From contig NC_092650.1 of NCBI RefSeq assembly GCF_032118995.1, forward strand, positions 24,624,001-24,688,000: a stretch of 64,000 nucleotides of DNA, in the 5' to 3' direction. The translations under genes were made by a program, and so were the position numbers. Position 1 is the stretch's first letter, and each line of letters begins with the position of its first letter. Positions 11,100 to 22,484 of this stretch are shown piece after piece. The stretch comes from Asterias amurensis. Lineage: Eukaryota; Echinodermata; Asteroidea; Forcipulatida; Asteriidae. The notes beneath the pieces are model-generated. The model did no database searches. It had not been told where the DNA came from and worked only from the letters and a program-made list of their open reading frames with translations.

Positions 11100-12204
11100 C
11101 ATCCTCATTACCATTGTGGGTCACTAAAAGCATCCATCAATGACCATGCTCGCCAGAAATCCCCATATGATTTTACAGCAGTTTGCGACCTAAGGGTCAA
11201 TGGCCACTACTGAGTGAAATTAACCTGATGGCTGTTTTTCTGCATAGGCTACTTGTACATTGACTATAAGCAGTGCCTTGATTGTTTATGCGTCAAAATG
11301 ACATTGCTCTGACGTTGTGTGGGTGTATGCTTTGTTATAATTATGAATAATATGAATGATGACGAAAAATGGCTTTTCGCAAATCTTTTTCTAAAACAAG
11401 GTGGAGTTGTAACTAAAATGATTGTTTTCGACACTAAATGTAGTGACATTTTATTCAATATCATGTGGTTACAAAAATTGATATGCATCTTGAACACAAT
11501 ATCGAGTTTTAAAGCTACTGTCAATTATTTGTGTACTTCGGTTCATCGTGATGTTTCTCAGAGCATCACTCTATATGAATTCTATCAAAATGAAAATGTC
11601 CGGAAAAACCATTGCAATTACTTCTGGTAATGTTTTACTGAAAATAGTGCCGACAACTAACACTTAACAACATACAGACAAATATACGTTAAAACATACT
11701 CTCTAAATGTAAAAAGATTTTAAGAGAAAGAAAAATGCAAAAGAGTGAAAAGCACTCCTTGAATAGCCATATGATATTCCATTCTTTCAGATTGAAGTTT
11801 GCAGTTCTTTTGAGTGATTTTTCACTTTGTCCTGGAGTGAAACCCTTCTGTCAAAGTTAAATAACCACCACTATATTTAAGAGCCATTTGATGGACAACT
11901 CGAAATGAACAAAGGGGTGTTTTTGTACTATTTCACAGTTAGAGAGTAGGCCTATACGAGAAAGAATTAAAAGACACTAATCTGATATGTTGACTGAAAG
12001 TCATTTATTTGTGATACTCTATAACTTAGGCTATTGTAACAAAACAGATCACTTTTTTTAAATGTTTTCCATTTACAAGGAAATACGGATAAGCGGGAGT
12101 GGTCTTTGTGGCAGGTGCTGCTATGCAGTGATTTATTTAAATGACAGAATGACAGAAAAGAGAGGCATCGAGAAAAAGGGACAAAACATTGTATAGAATT
12201 ATTA
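11100..12204. other. Downstream flank of gene B, no gene seen
   Basis: AT-rich sequence with a decayed AGAGTGAAA-type repeat at about 11745-11850. ORFs are short and featureless. Confidence 0.5.
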
Positions 12205-12210
12205 TTTATT
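12205..12210 (-). terminator. Possible poly(A) signal of gene B
   Basis: AATAAA on the minus strand about 210 nt past the gene B stop codon. Other AATAAA copies lie further on at 12132-12137 and 12004-12009, so which one is used is unclear. Confidence 0.35.
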
Positions 12211-12417
12211 TTGTTTGTTTTAATTTTGCTAAACAGGTATGGCATCCTTATGATGGGGCAATGTTTTGGACGTAAAGAGTATGGGGCAGCTTGCAGGAAA
12301 TTTAAATCTTAAGACAACGCTTGTTCTGTAGTTCCTATTTAGTAAACGCGTCTGGTCTCGCCTTTAACACTCCCAGCAGCTCGTCATCTCCCATGTCTTT
12401 AATGTCGTCCTGTTGGT

Positions 12418-15400
12418 TTATAGCTGGAAAATAAAGGGAAATAAATATTAAGATTAATTTCAATTCTATTCATTTGGAGTCCCAAAAAGATATATAGGTT
12501 TTCTCGGTCAAATTCGGCAAATGAGCAGTCAATTTCATTTGCATGCGTTCGAATTAAAGCTGTTTTGCATCTCCAGTTGTTAACTGCGTATCAAATTCAG
12601 AATTCGACCATTCAATTTCGTTTCGAGTCGAGTCAAATTCCTTTAGCGTAGCGTCATTCTTTTTCGAGACACACACGCCTCAAGAAGTGTCTGCGAATTT
12701 GAATGCTGCTTTGATGAATTGTTAAATTGAATGATTGTTTTGTTAAATCGAATGACGCAACATTAAATTGGACTAATCATGAAACGAAATCGAATGACCC
12801 TTTTGAGTAGCATTCGATTTCGCGCGAAATAGAACAGCCTGGTGGTTAAATTGGCTGCTCATTTTCCGAAATTGACCGAGAAAACCTATACTAAAACCGG
12901 TAAAGAACATAGAATCGATAAAATGTTTGGTTTGCGGTTTAAACATCATATTATGTGTGTGTCTTCTTGGGGTTATTTTTTCTTCTTTAGAGAGCTCTTT
13001 AGCTTAATTTCTACTAGACTTTTAGTTCCACCTGGCTTTATGGTGTTACCACTTACAAGTTATAGAGTAGAGTGCAAAGACGGAGATGGGGAACTTGGAT
13101 GTAAATGTTCATTACGCGCCATTTTAGTGAGCAATATTATTCATGTTGAACTAATTAATAGAGCAGGGATACTGTGACCACTATTAATGATAAAACATCA
13201 CTTGCTGAAATGGCGCACATGCGGATTTCTTTTTCCAACAATTTCTTTCAAATACCTTAATGCAAAACTGAGCACTATAGTAAATCCACGCTACCCTCAT
13301 TAGCTAGAATATTGAAATAATTTTTGGGGCTGCTTCACAAATTTTAAACTTTTTGTCTGGTTTTGATGTATGTCTTTGCCATTTTTATGGCGTTTTACTG
13401 CTAGTTAATGATTTTTTTCTTTTATTTTTTGTGTATTTATGTATAGTTTTTGCCTGTTTATTGTTAATTCCATTTTTCTTAATTCTGTAAAAACTTTGTA
13501 AATTTGAATGTTGTCAACCTTTTGGCTGTTTTTTATTCAGATTAAAATAAACCATTAATAAAAAAAATAGCTCCCGTTCCTCATCTTTCGCCTTCTCAAA
13601 CTTAAGTTTGATAAGGCCGAGGGACTTACGTTTCCGATGTACAACAGTTTGTTGGGAGTTCCAACGTTGTCGGCTAATGTAGTTCTAGGGGTCGCATTTG
13701 CAAGCAGATCTTGCTTTACAGTCTCAGAGTTTGGATCGATGCCAAGGTACAATGCAGCAGCACCTAAAGTTGTACAAAAAGTTGTGAGTTAAAAAAAAAA
13801 AATATCTATAAAAAAGTATTACAAAGGTATTATATAGGGATCCCCTCAAGGGGCAGGGGCAGATATAACATCAACTGAAAATGTTAACCACATTTTTAAA
13901 ATTACTTTGTCCCCTCCAAATACTACTTCTTTCCCTCAAAGTACTCTAGTATGTTCCCTCAAAATATCATTTCGATATCACGGAAGATTTCATCGTCCCC
14001 TTGAATGAACAGTTCGTTCCCTCAGCATCATTTTATTACATTATGATTGCACTACTGTTTCACTATACCACGAAATATTATTTCTTTTTTTTCTAAAAAA
14101 TCCTATATAATTCCCTCAAAATGTTGCTGTGTTAAGTTGAAACGTTCCGTCGAAATAGTACTTAGTTCCCTCGTATAATGTTATTTCGAGGGAACTTATT
14201 AAAACAAAACAAACGAAAACATACAAATAACCCAATATTTATTCTTTTAACCATAATATACACTGATGTGTATTAGCACTGTATACTCGATAAATTCACG
14301 GGTTCAGTGAAACAATCAAAGGCATATTAGTCGGTTGGGATTCGAACCCACTACCTTTGGCATTCTAAAGCAGTGTCATACCAACTATACCACCAAGATT
14401 GCCCGGTAGCTAGAGGCATTTCGAATCCTATGTTTTGTCAGCAGGCACTGCAACGATTTAATATAAGTTAAAGGAACATTACATAATTAGTTTTTGCTAA
14501 CAAAACAGTTGCTGGCAGTGTAAGCACAGTTTGAGATCGATCGGCCATCTGGGTCACAAGAGAATAGTGAACAAAAAACTATTTCAAATTTTGCATTGCA
14601 TCGATGCCAAAATGAAAATGGATAAAACGGTCACTGAGCGGTAAACTCCAAACGCGAAGTTAGATTATTTATTTCTCATTAAATATGACAGAATTTCAGA
14701 CAGAAATATTTCAAGAGATGTTTTCAACTCTCATCATCATTAGACCGTGTAAGTTTTATGTAAATCTGTGGTTTTCACGATTTTTGTTTCTTACCAATTC
14801 TGTAACGTTCCTTTGCATCAAGATATAGAATTTGATAACAAAATACTTCATTATAATATTATTGTATTATTTCAAAACGTTATATCATACCAGTTACGTG
14901 TGGGCAAGCCGTTGATGTGCCTGACATGATAGCCGAAGCATAGTTGTTGTAAAAGCTAGCACTTTGAATGTTTTCACCGGGTGCATACAAATCTACACAT
15001 TGACCCCAGCACGAGGTAGCTGATCTTCGGTCCCAGCCGTCAGAGGCTGCAACGGTGATTACCTATATAACACGAACAAAGAAACATTAACATGTGATCT
15101 ACGGACATTGCACGGAAATAATTCTACTAACCAATCGGGGTTGATTTTCATTAATTGTGACCCACTCTGTGAAAATGAGTCAGATGTCGCCCGATGCTAA
15201 TTATGTACAAGACAGTTCCATGTGGATTTTAGTATTTTTACTTTTTAAGATTTATGTTTCAGGGTAAACCTATGAGCACTTATTTTTTAGACAATAAAGC
15301 TATTAAAGGCATTGCACACTATTGGTAATTGTCAAAGACTAGCCTTCACAGTTTGTGTATCTCAACATAAGCATAAAATAACAAACCTGTGAAACGTTGA

Positions 15401-17601
15401 GCTCAATCGGTCATCGAACTTGCGAGATAATAATGAAAGAAAAAAAACCTTGTCACACGAAGTTTTGTGCGTTTAGATGTTTGATTTCGAGACCTCAAAT
15501 TCTAAATCTGAGGTCTCGAAATCAAATTCGTGGAAAATTACGTCTTTCTCTAAAACTATGGCACTTTAGAGGGAGCCGTTTCTCACAATGCTTTATACCA
15601 TCAACCTCTCCCCATTACTCGTCACCAAGTCAGGTTTATGCCAACCATTATTTTGAGTAATTACCAATAGTGTCCACTGCATTTAATGCATCAATTTTGT
15701 GATCAAACTTTGGTCTTATTTGTATACTTTTGCGCGAATTTGTGTTTCAAAACATCAATTTACTTGTAATTCGTTTTTAACAAAACAAATTATACATTGG
15801 CTTATATTCTTAAGTAACTCAGCAACGCGATACAACCCAAAGCTAAGACATAACAAATTATACAAAATAACTGCTGCTGGTGTGTTCTATTCAGCCATGC
15901 ATATAACTCAAATTTCTTTAAAATTGTCAACATCTGACTCTTTTTCACAGAGCGGGTCACACATGGTTTTGAAGAAACACTGCAAAACTTACCCCTGTGA
16001 TGTGAGCCGGTGATAAGGTGCAAGCATCGATGTTTAAGTTACCCGCCGCTACGGAAACCACGTACTTAGCATCCAGCAACCTTTGAATTGCTTCGTCCAT
16101 GACGTGGGATATAGAGAACCCGAGAGACATAGAAACAACACCGCGTGGATAAGCAGTTACCATAGTCAAACCTACAGAATAGAAAACGTGTATTATAAAT
16201 TGGTGCTTAGACTGTTTGTCCGGAAGGATAAAGACAGATCCCTGCTCTCAGATCCAGTGATTCCGTTGGATACATTGATATCTTCGGATAAACGTGCAGT
16301 GACATGAGCTTTCCATAATTATGTTCAAACAATACATTCCTAGATTTTGACTGCATGTCTCTATGTGAAATGAATGTACGTCAAAGGTGCATACGCCGGC
16401 CGGAGGCCGGGCTCTGGCGTTTTTCACGAAGTGTGACCTTATATGTTCAGGCTAATTGGCAGTTATGGGAGACTTTGAAACTCTAGGTGGCAGCAAACTT
16501 AAAGGGCTGATTCGTTATCGCAATAATCCAATGCGCAAACGCTGATCGCTAGATATACCAGCATGCACCTCATTCCACGCCTATTGCGCGCATACCGGGT
16601 ATTTGCAATATTAGGTGTATGGGTGCGTTCGTTTAGCTTCCCTGGGTCTACCCCGGTCTGCCCTGGTACGTTAGAATAGCTTTGACGGGGCTCACCCGGG
16701 TCAGCTCCCTTGTGGAGTGGGTCACTTGGTGGTGACCTGGGGTGCACGCCGTCACCACGAGAGGGCGAGTGTGATCGTTCGATTAGCTCTTGTTAGGGGC
16801 TCACCCGAGTGAGCACTGCGGGGTAGACCCAGGGAAGCTAAACGAACGCACCTTATGTTGACTTCGGATTGGGCGTCTTCGGCTTGGGCGTCTTCGGCTA
16901 TAGCAAGTGTGTGTTGTATTATTTGAATACGACTGGAAAGATGAGCTCCCGCTTAGAACGAATTCTGCAGGGTGCCGTAAGCAGATTTTCGTTGTTTAGT
17001 CAACAAATCTGTACCCACCTTGAACTAGTGTGCTCATTGGACAGATGCCGTACACGTCACAGACTTTAACATTATAAATAGTAGCTTTTCGTGCAATTCC
17101 GAAGGTAGCTCCCGCTGCAGTGCCAGCACAATGGGTTCCATGACCTTGGTCGTCCCGTCCACCATAAATGGTCTGGACGCGACCGCCAAATTCGTTATGG
17201 GTTTCCAGGATTCCAGTGTCAACGATGAAGATGTTTGCTCCTTCCCCTAAAACTGTTGACAAGACCAAAGCACAGAGGACAAAATACTTATTTAGAGGAA
17301 AAGAAAATAATATTATGATTGAATTCATTCATGAAAAGTGGGGAGATTTGGCAGCGCATACAATGAATTGAACATCGAATTTAAACAAAAACTATGATGT
17401 CACGCTGTTTGCTAACCGTTGTCATTGTAGCTGTACCAGTGATCTGCAGCATCTCTGGAGTCGATTCTGTCAATCCCCCAAGTTGGGTTGGCCTGTTGAC
17501 CGTACAGCTCGCCCATGGAATCTTGCTCGATGTACTCGATGCCATCGATGGAGCGGATCTAGGGAAATAGGGGTTAATGAAGTAAACATAATAACAGCAA
17601 T

Positions 17602-17656
<55 letters not shown>

Positions 17657-19165
17657 TCAAACATTCAAACAAACAGGCAAATGATGAACAAAGAGAACGT
17701 AGAGGTTTACATTACATCATTATACGGATGCACATGTACTGTATTGTGGATACATAGCGGAAAAGGTACAGGGGACCAGTTTCTATTTAAGCCCTCTCGA
17801 TGGCGCCTTAATGGAAGACGTTTGAACACTAAGTAGCAACAGAACTATAAAAAGGTAATTTCCATTGTTAACATAAAGTCTGAGCATGCTCATATTAATG
17901 TCAAGAACAATGTTTTTACCCAATGGTAAGTCTGCTGCCAGTTTAGAGTTCCTAATCGTCTCCCATTGAATTGAAAGAATTTATTTTGGAAAAAACTCAA
18001 CTTGAACAACTCAGAAAGCTCGACACTTTATCAAAGCTGACTATAAAACTACCTTCGCGGTGCACTTGTTGTGATAATTTGCTGTCAATCTTATGACTTA
18101 CAGTGTTGATAAAATGAGGTGGAATACGTAGACTCAGAATGGGTAGTAGATCACTAATCTTGGACACCTTCGGGGCCGGCATTCGCATGCTCTGAAACTC
18201 GGCCAAGATATCTTCTTCTATCTGGTCCAACACGGTGCATCCTGTGAACAAATAAAAGCATAATTGAAATAAACTTTCTAATGTCGTGGGAGCAGAACTA
18301 CTTGTCTGGTGCATGTTTCTCTCCATCCTAAAATCTAGACTGTTTCAAGAGGGATATCAGTTCCTTCCTTCAACTCCCCGAGTTTTGTGTTCACATTTAA
18401 TAATATTTGCCTTCTTGTAGCCCCATAGCAACAGTTGTTTTATGCGACCTTGCATGTACAAACAAAAATGTAATCAGACAATTAATAGTGTGTTAAAAAA
18501 AACATGGAAAAACCGATAAAGTGAGACCTAGCATAAAGTTATGTCCGGATGAGTCCACCCCCCCCCCCCTAAACTATCTCTATGCTTATTGAAATTTTAA
18601 TTAATATTTGCCTTCTTGTAGCCCCATAGCAACAGTTGTTTTATGCGACTTTGAATGTACAAACAAAAATATAATCAGACAATTAATAGTGTGTTAAAAA
18701 AAACATGGAAAAACCGATAAAGTGAGACCAAGCATAAAGTTATGTCCGGTTGAGTCCACCCCCCCCCCCCCCCTAAACTATCTCTATGCTAATTGAAATT
18801 TTAATTAATATTTGCCTTCTTGTAGCCCCATAGCAACAGGTTTTTTTTTTTTTTTTTTGCGACGATGCATGTACGAGCAAAAATATAATCAGACAAATAG
18901 TGTGTTAAAAAAGCACATGGAAAAACCGATAAAGTGAGACCTAGCATAAAATTATGTCCGGATGAGTCCACCCCCCTAAACTATCTCTATGCTAATTGAA
19001 ATTTGCTAAATGAATGTGGCGAGTTTTATGAACTTATAGATATTAATAACTAACCTTAGCCTTGATGATGAAGCTGTTCGGTACGCCACGTGCCCTGGCC
19101 ATATGCAATGGAGCAAGGGTGGCATTGGCAACAGCCACACACAGACACAACACAAATAGCTTCAT
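12418..19165 (-). CDS. Gene B: S8 proteinase K-like protease, all exons present, 1-nt deletion in exon 2
   Basis: A secreted endopeptidase of the proteinase K group. Minus-strand coding exons: 19055-19165, 18102-18241, 17417-17558, 17019-17252, 15993-16171, 14891-15062, 13630-13763 and 12418-12423. All have GT/AG borders and the same phases as C and E. Exon 1 gives the signal peptide (MKLFVLCLCVAVANATLA), exons 2-3 the I9 propeptide. The catalytic Asp is in IVDTG (exon 4), His in GHGTHC (exon 4), the oxyanion Asn in AAGN (exon 5) and Ser in GTSTACPH (exon 6, where the usual Met after Ser is Thr). The last exon is CTA TAA only. Exon 2 is 140 nt, not 141: GATGCACCG replaces GATGCATCCG near 18235, which shifts the frame. 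Repaired length would be 372 residues. Skipping exon 2 keeps frame but removes half the propeptide. It is a new pseudogene, an allele, or an assembly error. Confidence 0.8.
12487..12888. repeat. FB6 short form MITE
   Basis: Inverted ends ATAGGTTTTCTCGGTCAAATTC and its counterpart GAAATTGACCGAGAAAACCTAT bound about 400 bp. The interior again repeats ATTCAATTTCG and CGAAATCGAATGA on opposite strands. It sits in intron 7 of gene B. A further arm lies at about 21170-21235. Confidence 0.65.
13915..14190. repeat. GTTCCCTC-rich irregular repeat in gene B intron 6
   Basis: The motif TTCCCTC recurs at least six times between short AT-rich spacers (CTTTCCCTCAAAGTACT, TGTTCCCTCAAAATATC, GTTCCCTCGTATAATG and so on) and ends with an inverted CGAGGGAAC. 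Looks like a decayed palindromic element. Confidence 0.4.
14225..14478 (-). mobile_element. tRNA-derived SINE in gene B intron 6
   Basis: The reverse complement of the SINE at 330-812. It has a B box GGGTTCGAATCCC-like stretch (GGATTCGAACCCA on the plus strand, near 14339) and an A box (CATACCAACTATACCACC), with the GCAGTGCCTGCTGAC leader on the far side. Confidence 0.6.
15305..15686. repeat. FB3 foldback MITE in gene B intron 5
   Basis: Ends AAAGGCATTGCACACTATTGG and CCAATAGTGTCCACTGC. The centre is the palindrome GACCTCAAATTCTAAATC followed by its complement. About 380 bp, the full-length form of the most frequent MITE in the window. Confidence 0.8.
16620..16852. repeat. FB2 foldback MITE, long form, in gene B intron 4
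   Basis: FB2 ends (GGTGCGTTCGTTTAGCTTCC and inverse) around a longer centre with GGGGCTCACCCGGGTCAGC and GAGTGGGTCACTTGGTGGTG. The long centre is shared with 29423-29661 and 51681-51918 but not with the short FB2 copies. Confidence 0.75.
17597..17656. repeat. (AAC)n microsatellite in gene B intron 2
   Basis: About 20 AAC units. It lies just upstream of exon 3 on the minus strand, where it reads as GTT repeats. The long Thr or Val ORFs across it are artefacts. Confidence 0.95.
18401..19010. repeat. Tandem triplicate of a ~203-bp unit in gene B intron 1
   Basis: Three successive copies start TAATATTTGCCTTCTTGTAG at 18401, 18602 and 18806. Each runs through GTGTGTTAAAAAA, AAAACCGATAAAGTGAGACC and GAGTCCACCCCC to CTATCTCTATGC. 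The poly-C tract differs in length between copies, and copy 3 has gained a poly-T. Confidence 0.9.
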
Positions 19166-19330
19166 GGTTGGTTAAGAGGGAGTCCGCCAACTCCGAGAAC
19201 AGTCAAAGCTTCTTTGAAGGCAACAGAACAAATGAAACGTCAAATTGTGGTGTTGTATGAATAGGTTAAGTTTCCACTGCTTGGCATATCCAGTAGTCTA
19301 TTAAACGCGTTTATCAAAATCTACTTATAG

Positions 19331-19536
19331 GGAAGGTACACGTTTGGTAATTACTCAAAACAAATACTAACTTAAAAAACTTAATTGGTAACGAGCATTG
19401 GAGAGCTGCTGATAGTATGAAACATTGTGAGAAACGACTCCTTCTGAAGTACAAGAATTTTGAGAAAGAGGTCATTTCTCACTAAAATAATGAAAGACCT
19501 CTAGCCAAAGGTACCAATAGTGTCCACTGCCTTGAA
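19331..19536. repeat. FB3 MITE, shortened, in gene B leader intron
   Basis: Starts GGTACACGTTTGGTAATTACTC and ends CCAATAGTGTCCACTGCC. The central palindrome is absent, giving a 206-bp internally deleted form. Confidence 0.65.
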
Positions 19537-19669
19537 GGCAGCGTTTGAAACACCTTCGTCTACAACTTTACCGTCTGTATTCTTCAACACTGGCGGACGC
19601 GCTGATCGAGCTGTAGCTGTATAGCCGAAGTGGCCCTTTCAGACGCGGCCTTTGACGGCTCCGCTCGTC

Positions 19670-19845
19670 AGATCAACCATACGCCCTGTCCAAAACAACG
19701 GATTTCTGCTTCAGATTCGGCCCAGGTTAGCTTGGCCCCGCGGTCGTTTTGGCAACATTGCCTGTGCTTTGCGTACGTGCTCATGGGACTCAGAACGGGA
19801 GAGGACGGAGCCTGAAGCCGAATGTAAAGCCACAACCGTGGATTC
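19670..19845. repeat. Dispersed repeat, inverted match to gene C/E intron 4
   Basis: Includes GCCCAGGTTAGCTTGGCCCC, CAACATTGCCTGTGCTTTGC and GGAGCCTGAAGCC. The reverse complement of the same order occurs at about 28735-28860 and 51000-51110, so this is a mobile repeat in opposite orientation. Confidence 0.6.
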
Positions 19846-19960
19846 AAAAATGGCAAGAATTCTTTGTAAAAATAGAGCACTGTATTTGAGCATTGGACAC
19901 AGATGTGAAAAGCAGACCAACAAGAACACGTTTTGCTGGAAATAAATAAAGCCAACTTAC

Positions 19961-20018
19961 CGGTCAGGAATGATATGCTTTGGGAAACAGCTCAAATGTT
20001 TTAGGGGTTGTTTATATA
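19961..20018 (-). promoter_or_regulatory. Gene B core promoter and noncoding first exon
   Basis: TATATAAA on the minus strand (20011-20018) is followed by a leader ending ATTCCTGACCG|GTAAGTTGGC, donor after 19961. This matches the shared leader with small changes. The start site is inferred from TATA spacing. Confidence 0.6.
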
Positions 20019-20032
20019 CTCTTATGGTGTCA

Positions 20033-20815
20033 ATTTAATCAGCTGATTGATAAATTTAAAAGAAAACTGCATCCAAGTTTAAAATTATCTGATAAATATG
20101 TCTTTAATCTAGCAAATATTTCAATAAAGTAACAAGACTTTCCCCAAAATCAGCTTTGATTGTAAACCCCTGGACAACGTGTTATCTGAGGTGCCAGTTT
20201 AATAACCTAATTGATTTAAAAGAAAGCCGCATCCAAGTTTAAAATTATCTGTTAAATATTTCTTTAATCTAGCAAATATTTTTTTCAGTAAACTTATAAC
20301 ACTTTTTTTAAAATGACCTATATCAATTTTGATTGTAAACCCCTACACATTACGTGTTTAATATCTATTTTTATTAAAGAATTCACCAGCAGCTGGTGTT
20401 TTATCATTCTTCAGACAAGCGCAGTAAGGTTTTTGTGTGACAATTCTTAGGTGGTCTCAATTAAATACGGAACTATTCTGTTTTCTAGAAACTTATTAAG
20501 ATTTTAGGGAATCATCAAAATAGTCGTAATAAAGGTTTTTCTGGCCAGTTTAAAAACATCATTCAAGTAAACACTCGGTTGATTCAGATTGGTTTGAAAA
20601 TAAATGGTTGAGCTAACACCAGCTTTCAAGAGTTAAACGGGGTCATTTACGTTCCGAACTTGAGCATTCACTCTACAAATAAGATAATTCAAATTAAACT
20701 GGCCAATTATCTGATACATATTTCTTTAATCTAGCCAAAAAATCGGTTAAGTAAAAAGACTGTTCCAAAACTGACTTTTATCAGTTTTGATTGTAACCCA
20801 CTGTACATTATCTAA
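20033..20815 (-). promoter_or_regulatory. Triplicated GATA-containing cassette upstream of gene B
   Basis: Three related segments (about 20033-20190, 20194-20360 and 20695-20815) share, in order, AATTATCTG, TCTTTAATCTAGC, a TTGATTGTAAACCC or TTTGATTGTAACCC stretch and a CATTA/ACGTG tail. GATA-type sites are at 20085-20095, 20245-20250 and 20706-20715; GTAAAC is forkhead-like. Copies 1 and 2 also share GCATCCAAGTTTAAAA. Repetition of a promoter-proximal block suggests an amplified regulatory unit. Confidence 0.5.
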
Positions 20816-21311
20816 ATAAAAAAAATCATTGACAGGTGGTGACCGTGTATTATCTTTCGTTTAAAGCCAGTCGCCGAGAGGCTGATTAACCATTAAACAA
20901 TCATCAATAAGCAACAAAAGATAAAGATAAACTACATTCAAACTTCTTTTTTAGGTAATGCGCTTTCTGGCTCGTATTTAATGGCAGGATACCCGAAGGC
21001 AAACTTCAGCTCTCTACTAACTCCGAGCTCACCATACCTGGATTTCCAAGTTCATTTTAAAGATCCAATATTGTTCTTAAACAGCGGCTACATGATAATC
21101 TCAATATTTTAACTAGTACCCTTGTTTTGGCCAAACAGACATCGTAGATAGGCAAGAGGAGACTGGCAAGACAGCTTTAATTCGAACGCATGAAAATGGA
21201 ATTGGCTGCTCATTTGCCGAAATTGATCGAGAAAAATATTAATGGGTTGATCAGTAAAGAACTTGTAACTGAGCAGGGTCGTTACCTTGTCGGTTTCAAA
21301 CGGCCGTTTAA

Positions 21312-21463
21312 GGGTGCGTTCGTTTAGCTTCCCCGGGTCGACCCCGGTGTGTGGCGTTTTCTTTTTCCAGGACGAACGTGTGCAGATAATTACCCACGTT
21401 CGTCCTAGAAAAAAAAACCGCCACACACCGGGGTCAACCCGGGGAAGCTAAACGAACGCACCC
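21312..21463. repeat. FB2 foldback MITE, short form
   Basis: Ends GGGTGCGTTCGTTTAGC and GCTAAACGAACGCACCC. The centre carries GGACGAACGTG and CACGTTCGTCC, as at 4502-4648. Just to its left, about 21170-21235, is an FB6 arm fragment. Confidence 0.8.
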
Positions 21464-21940
21464 ATTGAAATCGTCGCTACCCTTTTACTCCCATTCATGA
21501 ATGCCATTTTGGTTAAAAGGCGTAAAAGTAGGAAACCCTGTAAAAAATGTTTATCTGTTTTCCGACGTCGGATGCATCTGTTTTCCGACGTCGGATATAT
21601 GAATTTGAGCGCGTTATGCATGCCCCGTATCCATGGGATCGGGGAGATCGATCACGTCTGCGAACGAAACGCCGCACGTGTATTTTTTCCCCATGACGAA
21701 CGTGGGCAAATAACATAAAATGGGCGTGTTTGCCCGAAAAATACTCTCGTGCATACACGAATGACGATGACTACAAGGGACCTTGTGCCCGTGGTGGTAT
21801 AATATGTGGAATGAACTAGTTGTGGCACGATAGATGGGGACCACACAACCTGGTTTTCCCCCTACTATCGCTTCACAATGGTGTACAGGTTGTGATGTAC
21901 CACTCTAACCATCCATGGTATAACAAACAAAGCAATTGTT

Positions 21941-22333
21941 TAAAGGAACACGTTGCCTTGGATCGGTCGAGTTGGTCTTTGAAAAGCGTTTGTATTAACC
22001 GTTTGTTATAAAATTGATATGGTTAGAGGGATGTTGTAAAAGTAGAATACAATGATCTATACAAATATGCCTCAAAAATGCGTGGCTTTCGTTTTACCTC
22101 GTCGACTAACACGGTCGGCCATTTATGGGAGTCAAAAAGTTGACTCCCATAAATGGCCGACCGTGTTAATTCGCGACGTAAAATGAAAACCGTGCAATTT
22201 TGAGTGATACTTGTGTGGATCATTATATTCTACTTTTAAAACATCTTTCCAACCATATACATTTCATAACAAACGGTTTCAAACACTTTTTTATAGACCA
22301 ACTCGTCCGATCCAAGGCAACGTGTTCCTTTAA
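21941..22333. repeat. FB1 foldback MITE, complete copy
   Basis: Termini TAAAGGAACACGTTGCCTTG and CAAGGCAACGTGTTCCTTTA, full dyad symmetry, and the central hairpin CCATTTATGGGAGTCAA (about 22110-22170). Reference copy for the family in this window; an FB3 fragment abuts its right end (22334-22484). Confidence 0.85.
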
Positions 22334-22484
22334 AACTCATTAGAGGCACTGTATTATCACTTGGTGTATGGTGTATCCCAACATACATAAAATAACAAAC
22401 CTGTGACAAAAACCCACTATTTTTTCCCCATTATTTTGTGTGTATTCAGATGCATAATATAAAGTGTCCAGTGCCTTTAAAGCT

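Noticed and set aside
10607-11143. Repetitive ORFs of 98-160 codons on both strands (Gly-Pro-Thr-Ser, Val-Gly-Gln-Pro, Trp-Pro-Thr-Gly, Leu-Ala-His-Trp)
   Set aside because: They are readings of one 12-bp minisatellite in different frames; edges fall in unrelated sequence and inside an FB1 MITE, with no coding support.
17470-17836. Thr-rich and Val-rich ORFs over the AAC repeat
   Set aside because: Microsatellite inside gene B intron 2; the frames merge exon 3 antisense with intron sequence.
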